Source: Betaproteobacteria bacterium (GTDB lineage: Bacteria > Pseudomonadota > Gammaproteobacteria > Burkholderiales > Rhodocyclaceae). From it: a stretch of 5,282 nucleotides of DNA. The stretch lies in the NCBI GenBank assembly GCA_028065725.1, contig JAPTVL010000239.1, forward strand, positions 1 to 5,282, written 5' to 3'. A model generated the notes under the pieces. It searched no databases. It was not told the origin of the DNA and worked only from the letters and a program-made list of their open reading frames with translations. A program made the position numbers and the translations under genes. Of the stretch, positions 1 to 4,782 are shown one piece after another (position 1 is the first letter of the stretch; the number at the start of each line of letters is the position of its first letter).

Positions 1-48
1 TGCAATACGGTATTGGGGTGACGCTTACCATCGTTCAAATCTCGCCAA

Positions 49-1521
49 ATGCGCCTGGGCGACCCCGGCTGGTGGACACGCGCACTGCGCAAACAACTCC
101 GTGTCAGCCGCGAAACGATTTACATGTCTGCAAACCCCGCGTCGATTAAGTGGATATCCGAACCCGGACAAAGCGAATACAGGTCAATGATTCACGACCA
201 AAAAGAATTCGCCCAAAATCATACATTCGAAGATGGCGAAGGCACGATAATTCAGATGCCGGGGCCAGAGCAAACCATGAAGAAACAGAGAGCCGCACTT
301 ATTGCAGCAGCCGTAGGATTTGAAACGCTGGCACGGCAAGCCGGTATGAAGGCGCGGCTGATCACGCTAACGCTTGATTCGCCCTGGCATCCGACGACCA
401 CCATTGGCGGAACGCGCCGTCGAAACCCCAAATACAACGGCGCAACGCCAGCAGATGGACACGCTGAACTGACACGCCGTTGGGCGGCAATGCGAAAAGA
501 CCTGTCGCGGGCAAAAATCAAAAACTTCTGGATTGTCGGCGCACAGCCGCACGAAGACCAGACGCCGCACTGGCATGTAACTCTGTGGGCGGCGCCTGAT
601 AAATGGGACGACATCACGAAACTGTTCATTAAACACTTTAGGGACGGCGACAACCAGCACCAGGTAGACATCCGATCTATAACCTCAGATGCAATGGGTG
701 CGGCAAGTTATGCCATCCGGCAGATCGCGTACATCACCCGCCAGACCGATCTGACCGGTGGAAACGAGGAAGACCAGAGCGAAGCACTGGCTGCAAGCGC
801 ATGGGCAGCGGCGTGGGGCATTCGCCGGTTCCGAACATCTGTCAGACACGCGACCACGTGGAAGCTGCTTCGCTCAACGGAAATCGCTGAACAGGCTCAT
901 GAATTCTCCGACCTTGCCGGTGATGCCGCCGACGCCGCGCAGCAAGGCAACTTCGCCGACTTTTATCGAGCCGTTAAAAATGAGCGCATCAAGCCACTAT
1001 ATCGCCCCACAACAAACCGTTATCGCGAGCCGTCCCGCAAGGTCGTCGGCCTGCGCCAAAAACCGGTCGGCGAAAAAAAACTTGAAGCAATCTTCGCGCT
1101 TCCTGTTGTTGTCGCCACCAAAACCAAAAAATGGACAATCAACAAAGTTGGCAGCGGTTGCGTGGTGGACATAGCGGCGGCGCGAGCAGAAAAAGCAGCG
1201 GCGGCGGTTGCGACAGTTAATCCAAAGAACCAAGAAAACCAAAACCCTAAACTCGACAGCAAAACCAGCGATCCGCAGACCTGCAAAACGCCACTACGGA
1301 CGCCGTTACAACTGTCGCAACCGCCAAAAGGCCGATGCATAACTGTCGCAAACAAACCCGAAACGCAGGACAGACGCGAAGGCACAACCCCGAACCCCAC
1401 TCGTCTGGACGGTCGGTATCTGGCTGTGCTCGACTTGCAGCCTAGCGCCGGAGATGGAACCAGCCGGCTCCACCAAAAGCAATCGCGCTTCGCGCTCATG
1501 GCTGCCTGCGCGGCAGCTTAA
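49..1521 (+). CDS. P2 gpA-like HUH replication endonuclease, N-terminally incomplete
   Basis: The product matches the phage replication gene A family (P2 gpA), the rolling-circle initiator that nicks the phage origin and stays covalently bound through tyrosine. Visible landmarks in order: the RLxDPxWWxRxLRK block at residues 2-15, LITLTLDSPWH (104-114, motif 1), the HUH metal motif PHWHVTLW (H174 and H176), a tyrosine block at 221-234 (YAIRQIAYITRQTD), AWAAAWGIRRF (251-261) followed by TTWKLLR, and VVGLR then TKKWTI near 345-375. Residues after about 380 are low complexity. P2 gpA is about 760 residues, and the RLxDPxWW block is normally internal, so roughly the first 150-200 residues are missing. 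ATG 49 has no Shine-Dalgarno, and an in-frame stop lies at 19-21, so this ATG is probably not the authentic start. A frame-3 reading at bases 3-17 (QYGIG) resembles the preceding conserved stretch, which suggests a frameshift near base 20. The family call is secure; whether the gene is functional is doubtful. Confidence 0.85.
   Translation: MRLGDPGWWTRALRKQLRVSRETIYMSANPASIKWISEPGQSEYRSMIHDQKEFAQNHTFEDGEGTIIQMPGPEQTMKKQRAALIAAAVGFETLARQAGMKARLITLTLDSPWHPTTTIGGTRRRNPKYNGATPADGHAELTRRWAAMRKDLSRAKIKNFWIVGAQPHEDQTPHWHVTLWAAPDKWDDITKLFIKHFRDGDNQHQVDIRSITSDAMGAASYAIRQIAYITRQTDLTGGNEEDQSEALAASAWAAAWGIRRFRTSVRHATTWKLLRSTEIAEQAHEFSDLAGDAADAAQQGNFADFYRAVKNERIKPLYRPTTNRYREPSRKVVGLRQKPVGEKKLEAIFALPVVVATKTKKWTINKVGSGCVVDIAAARAEKAAAAVATVNPKNQENQNPKLDSKTSDPQTCKTPLRTPLQLSQPPKGRCITVANKPETQDRREGTTPNPTRLDGRYLAVLDLQPSAGDGTSRLHQKQSRFALMAACAAA
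1203..1351. repeat. Inverted repeat with an extra core copy inside the gpA 3' end
   Basis: GGCGGTTGCGACAGTT (1203-1218) and its exact reverse complement (1310-1325) form a 16-bp inverted repeat with 91 bases between the arms. The 11-bp core AACTGTCGCAA recurs at 1341-1351, in the same orientation as the second arm and 31 bases after it. A partial copy (GCGGTTGCG) is at 1154-1162. The repeats lie within the low-complexity coding end of the replication gene. P2 carries its origin within gene A, so a role as origin or initiator-binding element is a reasonable inference but not shown. Confidence 0.7.
1501..1517 (+). terminator. GC-rich hairpin at the end of the gpA gene
   Basis: GCTGCC (1501-1506) and GGCAGC (1512-1517) are perfect complementary arms around a 5-base loop, ending two bases before the gpA stop codon. 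A smaller GCGC-TTC-GCGC hairpin lies just upstream, around 1486-1496. No run of T follows, so intrinsic termination is uncertain; the structure could instead stabilise the mRNA end. Confidence 0.3.
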
Positions 1522-1607
1522 ACCTTGAGCGTGAGAACAGGAAAGGGGTTGAGGCAAAAGCATGTGGCAACATGAGGAACCATCAACTGCCTTGTGTTTA
1601 TATTCGA

Positions 1608-1636
1608 TTGCCATTAGAGCTAGTCAAGATTAAAAT
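1608..1636 (+). promoter_or_regulatory. Sigma70-type promoter for the 219-residue cargo gene
   Basis: TTGCCA (1608-1613, 5 of 6 matches to TTGACA) is followed by exactly 17 bases and then TAAAAT (1631-1636, 5 of 6 matches to TATAAT). A start near 1643 would give a leader of about 46 bases before ATG 1689. The promoter lies outside the presumed cassette boundary at 1683, as expected for integron cassettes, which usually lack their own promoter. GGTGA (1678-1682), six bases before the ATG, can pair with the 3' end of 16S rRNA (UCACC) and is the likely Shine-Dalgarno. Confidence 0.6.
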
Positions 1637-1682
1637 AGCGAATCTCCCCGGTTTCGACGGATGGTATTTGGTTTGACGGTGA

Positions 1683-2390
1683 TTAAACATGAGCATGAAA
1701 TACTACAAAAAGCTCATCCCTGAAAAATGGAAAGTGTTCGCGTTTGAGGCCGATGGCTCGCAAGATAGCTATGTGAGCGAGGACATGATAGCCATAACAC
1801 CCGAGCAGGCAGAGGAAATAGCAAGCGCCAGTCCGCAAGACCCGCTGGTGTTGGACATGCTTAGAGCTGGCTCCACCCCGCGAAACTGGTCATGGCCACC
1901 AAAGGCATATCAAGAGGCAATTGGCCAAATTGCCGTCAGCTCTTCTAGCATAGAAGTCCTAATTCGAACCGTGATTTGGCATATCGCAGGCTTGGATAGC
2001 ATTACTGGTAGAGCTTTCACCGGCAAGGCCCGAATAAGTGAACTTATGGAGATGCTAAAGGCCCTAATTGAGTGCAAAGCTCCCCATCTGAAAGATCAAG
2101 CCACACATATCACTACAAACATCAAAAATGTTTTTGAACGTCGCGCAGTGTACATTCACCAAGTATGGACAGTTCAAGATGGGGTTCCTGCTGTTGGAAA
2201 GCTATTCATTGAGCGATATGAGCGACTTGAGAGGCTAGTCCCGGTCTCGCTTAGTGATATGTACGGGCTGGCAGATGAGATGAATCAAGTTCAAACTGAC
2301 CTGATGACTTCTATCTTAACTCCGTTGCTTTCCAGCAATAATGCCTAACAATTCATTCAACTGGAACGCGTCCAACGTGGCTTAAATGCG
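1683..2390 (+). mobile_element. Candidate solitary integron gene cassette
   Basis: The unit starts TTAAAC directly before an ATG, the usual beginning of a cassette after recombination at GTTRRRY. It ends in an attC-like element whose first core site, GCCTAAC, contains the stop codon of the only gene. One tightly packed gene per unit, about 0.7 kb in total and more AT-rich than its surroundings, is typical cassette anatomy. One deviation is that the base before TTAAAC is A rather than G (GATTAAAC). GATT occurs at both ends (1681-1684 and 2390-2393). No integron integrase, attI or second attC is visible, so this would be an isolated insertion. The interpretation is an inference from motifs read by eye. 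Confidence 0.5.
1689..2348 (+). CDS. HEPN-like cargo protein of unknown function (219 aa)
   Basis: I do not recognise a named family. The protein is soluble: no signal peptide or membrane segment is apparent. Residues 1-70 form a mixed N-terminal region. Residues 75-215 look almost wholly helical. Helix 76-100 contains IAVSSSSIEVLIRTVIWHI, a pattern common at the start of HEPN-like helical proteins. A later helix ends in FERRAVYIHQVW: R152 to H157 gives R-x4-H (R151 gives R-x5-H), within the R-x4-6-H ribonuclease motif of HEPN toxins and abortive-infection proteins. The usual polar residue after the arginine is Ala here, which weakens the match. The gene follows a gpA-like gene, the place where P2 carries tin and old, and has its own promoter. 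ATG 1689 is preceded by GGTGA at six bases; ATG 1695 is the only close alternative. The stop lies inside an attC-like core site. The coding region is clear; a defence or toxin role is inference. Confidence 0.8.
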   Translation: MSMKYYKKLIPEKWKVFAFEADGSQDSYVSEDMIAITPEQAEEIASASPQDPLVLDMLRAGSTPRNWSWPPKAYQEAIGQIAVSSSSIEVLIRTVIWHIAGLDSITGRAFTGKARISELMEMLKALIECKAPHLKDQATHITTNIKNVFERRAVYIHQVWTVQDGVPAVGKLFIERYERLERLVPVSLSDMYGLADEMNQVQTDLMTSILTPLLSSNNA

Positions 2391-2399
2391 ATTCTGGCC
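2343..2399 (+). other. attC-like recombination site (59-base element), degraded right half
   Basis: GCCTAAC (2343-2349) fits the R'' core RYYYAAC. The following AATTCATTCAA (2350-2360) differs by one base from the same stretch of the aadA cassette attC as I recall it. GGCTTAA (2379-2385) matches the typical L' box. TTCAA and TTAA can pair with a single extra C, as in the extrahelical base of attC hairpins. The expected GTTRRRY on the right is not present: the sequence reads GCGATTCTGG, consistent with a cassette junction (G|ATT) at a non-attC target or with decay. The central stem pairs poorly apart from TGGA (2362-2365) with TCCA (2371-2374). Confidence 0.55.
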
Positions 2400-2402
2400 G
2401 AA

Positions 2403-2436
2403 AGGTGGTAGGTGGTAGGTGGTAGGTGGTAGGTGG
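2403..2436. repeat. Tandem heptamer repeat (AGGTGGT), about 4.9 copies
   Basis: Four perfect copies of AGGTGGT (2403-2430) are followed by a six-base partial copy (2431-2436) and then GG-T. The array lies in non-coding DNA 55 bases after the cargo gene stop. Seven-base units are prone to slippage, so copy number probably varies between strains. The regularly spaced GG pairs could form a two-layer G-quadruplex on the plus strand. Confidence 0.9.
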
Positions 2437-2695
2437 GTTTCAAACTCGTTACTTTAAAACGGGTAAAAAACCGGGTAACTGTATTTTCCTAACTGGCAGG
2501 AAATTCCTTAATCCATCGGCATTTCAAGCGGTTTTCATGAATCCCCCTCTCCGCCAATAACCTGCTGATTTAATTATATTCTGTTTTGGATTTCTGCCCC
2601 AAAACAGGCGCTGATTCACCTGTCTTCGGCAGATTTTTGCTGGACATTTCTACCGCTTTGCCACCGACCTTTGGTGCCGCATCTGCAATCCAGGC
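2437..2695. other. Non-coding junction between prophage remnant and chromosome
   Basis: I see no convincing gene on either strand here. It contains a 7-base direct repeat CGGGTAA (2460-2466 and 2472-2478), an AT-rich stretch around 2566-2580 and a hairpin at 2581-2607. The short open frames crossing 2570-2900 on both strands resemble nothing familiar, apart from the transposase relic that starts near 2696. No tRNA end or duplicated attachment site is visible, so the exact prophage boundary cannot be placed. Confidence 0.5.
2581..2607. repeat. Perfect 9-bp inverted repeat (hairpin)
   Basis: CTGTTTTGG (2581-2589) and CCAAAACAG (2599-2607) are exact reverse complements around a 9-base loop, directly after an AT-rich run. 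It lies between plus-strand cargo and minus-strand chromosomal genes, a place where a terminator would make sense. No T-tract follows on either strand, so it may instead be a protein-binding site or an end of the decayed insertion sequence. Confidence 0.55.
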
Positions 2696-2821
2696 GATCT
2701 GGCTGACTATGCACACGGCATGTGCTCGGCTGCCTTTTACAAAAGGCGGAGTAAGTTTGGCGGCATGGATGCTTCTCTGATGCCCCGGCTCAAGGAGCTT
2801 GAAGATGAGAACCAACGGCAG
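2696..2821 (+). pseudogene. IS3-family OrfA transposase remnant
   Basis: About 42 codons read GDLADYAHGM, then CSAAFYKRRSKFGGMDAS, then LMPRLKELEDENQR. This matches the region of IS3-family OrfA proteins that runs from the end of the helix-turn-helix (consensus LCREHGMSxATFYKWRSKFGGMD) into the leucine-zipper start (RLKELExENRRLK). The usual beginning (RFTxxQI...ILKE) is not recognisable upstream. After about 2821 the frame leaves the family pattern where LKKMYA would be expected. Neither OrfB nor clear terminal inverted repeats are present. It is therefore a dead fragment with both ends lost. The last part lies antisense to the 3' end of the neighbouring minus-strand gene. Confidence 0.75.
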
Positions 2822-3269
2822 CGCAGCGTATTTGCCTGGTGTTGGGCAGCGCGGACTCGGACCCAAACCAGCCAAATTCGCCGACGAACATCCCGTCTTT
2901 AAAATCAATCGTCAGCCAGTTTGGCACAAACGCTTCGCTTCTGGCTACGGTAAAGTCCGTTACCGGAGGCGGCCCCATATAGTCCGAGACCAGGCAGTTT
3001 TTGGTCATGACAATATTGAATCGCACGTGGATCTTTCCGGTTAAGGGTTGGGCGTCAGCGAGAATTTCCCGGAATGGGTCGGCTTCCAGTCGGTATGTGC
3101 CAGGAATGTCGGCAGCGCTATAGTAGGCCAGCCTTTTTCCTATCATGCAGCTAAAGTAGATCTGCATTTCCATGACCACTGGCGCATCGAGCCTGTTTGC
3201 CATCTTTTCTGCCTTTTCACTGCATTCGATTTTCAGCGCTTTGCCATGAAATGACAGGTTTCTTGTCAT
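2790..3269 (-). CDS. Conserved protein of unknown function, 159 aa, with altered C-terminus
   Basis: The start at complement 3269-3267 (MTRNLSFHGKALKIEC) is preceded by AGGAGA (complement 3280-3275) with a 5-base spacer, a strong ribosome-binding site. This rules out the longer open frame, which begins at 3443 inside the preceding gene. The product appears cytoplasmic and probably mostly beta strand. Conserved-looking blocks are VVMEMQIYFSCMIGK, VRFNIVMTKNC and FVPNWLTIDFKDG, followed by VGEFGW. From memory it resembles an uncharacterised proteobacterial family that ends near GEFGY; no function is known to me. Here about 25 residues follow GEFGW. The last 11 codons or so (the stop included) are antisense to the IS3 transposase remnant, so the native stop was probably lost when the element or a rearrangement joined this locus. 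It lies 139 bases downstream of the HD-GYP gene, on the same strand. Confidence 0.75.
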   Translation of the reverse strand: MTRNLSFHGKALKIECSEKAEKMANRLDAPVVMEMQIYFSCMIGKRLAYYSAADIPGTYRLEADPFREILADAQPLTGKIHVRFNIVMTKNCLVSDYMGPPPVTDFTVARSEAFVPNWLTIDFKDGMFVGEFGWFGSESALPNTRQIRCAAVGSHLQAP

Positions 3270-3274
3270 GCTGA

Positions 3275-3280
3275 TCTCCT
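3275..3280 (-). promoter_or_regulatory. Ribosome-binding site AGGAGA deciding the 159-aa start
   Basis: Complement 3280-3275 reads AGGAGA, five bases before ATG at complement 3269. It fixes the start of the downstream gene at 3269, 58 codons inside the longest open frame. Confidence 0.8.
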
Positions 3281-3377
3281 GATCGCTGTGTGTACACCCG
3301 CGTTGTGTTGCGCTGCATGCCTGGTTCGGACACCAGTGCTGCATCAGACAGGCTTGTCGCACCAGTTTACCACCCGG

Positions 3378-3409
3378 ATCGTTCGGTGGGGATGGCGCTA
3401 TCGTTCGGT
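3378..3409. repeat. Ten-base direct repeat at the HD-GYP gene end
   Basis: ATCGTTCGGT occurs exactly at 3378-3387 and at 3400-3409. The 22-base period is about two helical turns, so both copies face the same side of DNA. The second copy touches the HD-GYP stop codon. They lie about 110-140 bases before the start of the 159-residue gene, where an operator could act. A role is conjecture. Confidence 0.6.
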
Positions 3410-4674
3410 CAGAACCGCTCCCGGGCATGTTCGATCCAGTCATGCAGGGTCTGGAGGGCCGGTTGCGCTGGCTGGTCGATTTCGGGCCACTGCCGCAAGG
3501 TCTCGCCCAGGATGTTCCGCACCTGCCAGCGTGCTTCGCGTATCAGCAGATTGAGTTCGAGCAGGCAGTCGCGATCGGTTTCGATGTCGTGGGTCATCCG
3601 ATGCGGGCTGGTGGGATCGAAACCGGCGTCGAACAGGTTCTTTTTCAGGATGTCGAGACGGTCGGCAACGTACCGCATCGGGCGAGGAGCATGCTGCCGC
3701 AGATGGGGGCCGACCATTGCGTCCCATGCGGCAAGCAAACCGGCAATGTCGTCCAGGCTGGCGCGCAATGCGTCAAGATCCTTGATGTCCTCAGCGAATT
3801 GCTGAGTGGCGTTCGGGGTGCGTGGGGCGAGAAGATACTGTGCAAGATCGTTGCGGAATTGGCCGGGATTGAATTTGAATGCCATGTTCAGCCGTTCGGA
3901 ACTTTGATCGTGGCTGCCGGTGCACAGGCTGCCTGTCACTTCGGCGACGGCGAGAATCTGTGCCAGCGGATGAATGTCGTGGGCAGTCAGGTGGCGCGGG
4001 TAGCCGCTGCCATCCAGCCGTTCGTGGTGATCGAGCACGATTTCGCTGATGTCGGGGTGGTACTCCGGGTATTCGCGCAGCAGCAGATAGGAAATGACCG
4101 GGTGGGCATAGAACTGTTTGTCGAGCACTTCGGGGTTGATGTGCATTTCCCCCAGGTCATGAAAAATGGCCGCGCTGGCCAGTTTGTGCTGGTTGTCGGC
4201 ACTGAGGCGGATCTGGCTGGCAAGGTAGAGACTGGCGGCCGCGACGCGCAGGCTGTGCTGGTAGATCACGGGCCATTTTTCACGGGCGAGCGTCAGTTTG
4301 AACGCCAGGGCGGAATTGAGCACGATGCCTGACAGGCGTTGTTGTATGACTGTCAGGTCGCCCAGGCCGCTACGGATGCGTTGCATCAATCTGTCATCAC
4401 TGTCGAACAGTTGTTCGGTGTCCAGCCAGAGGTCGCGGGCAGTGAGCGCGCCTTCGACGCTGAGGTTTTTGTCGATGGGCGCGGCGGCCAGTTTGTGCCG
4501 CATCAGTTTGTCATAGAAATTGCGGTTGATGGGCGTGCCTTGCGCCACCAGTTTGATGCCCGTGCTGGAGTAGATGTCCTCGCTGCAGACGACTTTCCGG
4601 ACGTCGCTGAATTCAGTGACATTCCTGATGTAATACGGATCAGGATTGGGAAGGTCGTCGTTAACCTGGATCAT
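3409..4674 (-). CDS. HD-GYP-type phosphohydrolase with altered catalytic motif (421 aa)
   Basis: HD-GYP proteins hydrolyse cyclic di-GMP and so control the biofilm-to-motility switch. Residues 1-110 form an N-terminal region; 28-70 (SEDIYSSTGIKLVAQGTPI) resemble the domain that precedes HD-GYP in many proteobacteria. The catalytic domain spans about 115-265. It contains H140 (YQHSLRVA), HDLGEMHI (H172, D173), H191, HHERLDGSGYP (H216, H217, GYP at 224-226) and ILAVAEV (E245). Two departures from consensus are seen: the lysine of HDxGK is E176, and the aspartate of the AD motif is E245. The glutamate normally four residues before the first histidine is also absent (V136). Residues 270-421 are a helical extension I do not recognise. 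No membrane segments or receiver domain are present. The start is fixed by a TAA stop ten codons upstream, but no good Shine-Dalgarno is visible. Phosphodiesterase activity may be weakened or changed; the family is certain. Confidence 0.9.
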   Translation of the reverse strand: MIQVNDDLPNPDPYYIRNVTEFSDVRKVVCSEDIYSSTGIKLVAQGTPINRNFYDKLMRHKLAAAPIDKNLSVEGALTARDLWLDTEQLFDSDDRLMQRIRSGLGDLTVIQQRLSGIVLNSALAFKLTLAREKWPVIYQHSLRVAAASLYLASQIRLSADNQHKLASAAIFHDLGEMHINPEVLDKQFYAHPVISYLLLREYPEYHPDISEIVLDHHERLDGSGYPRHLTAHDIHPLAQILAVAEVTGSLCTGSHDQSSERLNMAFKFNPGQFRNDLAQYLLAPRTPNATQQFAEDIKDLDALRASLDDIAGLLAAWDAMVGPHLRQHAPRPMRYVADRLDILKKNLFDAGFDPTSPHRMTHDIETDRDCLLELNLLIREARWQVRNILGETLRQWPEIDQPAQPALQTLHDWIEHARERF

Positions 4675-4675
4675 G

Positions 4676-4687
4676 GCACCCGGGTGC
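4676..4687. promoter_or_regulatory. Perfect 12-bp palindrome abutting the HD-GYP start codon
   Basis: GCACCCGGGTGC is its own exact reverse complement and ends one base before the ATG of the HD-GYP gene (complement 4674). It occupies the position where a Shine-Dalgarno should lie; GGGTG within it is the only candidate. It may be an operator, or in mRNA it could pair between molecules or hide the ribosome-binding site. The 108-base gap to the nitroreductase contains TTGACA on the minus strand (complement 4782-4777), but no fitting -10 box. Confidence 0.5.
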
Positions 4688-4782
4688 AGGATGAGTCCCG
4701 GTTACGGTACGCCAGACGTGGTGTAGCGTCTCTTGTGCCGGGGAGTTGTTCCGGCTCGCGTACCCGACCCGGGATATGTCAA

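Noticed and set aside
1020..1499. 159-codon minus-strand open frame opposite the gpA tail
   Set aside because: It is the antisense of a better-supported gene, with no ribosome-binding site or recognised domain; its openness is noted as a finding only.
1562..1633. 23-codon open frame preceded by GAGG
   Set aside because: Very short, no recognisable sequence and it ends inside the promoter region.
1572..1676. 34-codon open frame between gpA and the cargo gene
   Set aside because: It lacks a Shine-Dalgarno, overlaps the proposed promoter and resembles nothing I know; chance is the simpler explanation.
2403..2436. Heptamer array as a CRISPR array
   Set aside because: Units are seven bases with no spacers, so it is a simple tandem repeat.
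2460..2478. CGGGTAA direct repeat as an attachment site
   Set aside because: Only seven bases with both copies adjacent, and no tRNA or integrase nearby.
2570..2908. 112-codon minus-strand open frame across the junction
   Set aside because: It crosses the IS3 relic antisense and the tail of the 159-residue gene in another frame; no domain is visible.
3427..4332. 301-codon plus-strand open frame
   Set aside because: It is the shadow of the HD-GYP gene, whose catalytic motifs on the minus strand are unmistakable.
4777..4782. TTGACA on the minus strand after the nitroreductase stop
   Set aside because: No -10 box lies 16-18 bases downstream (the sequence is GC-rich), so a promoter cannot be supported.
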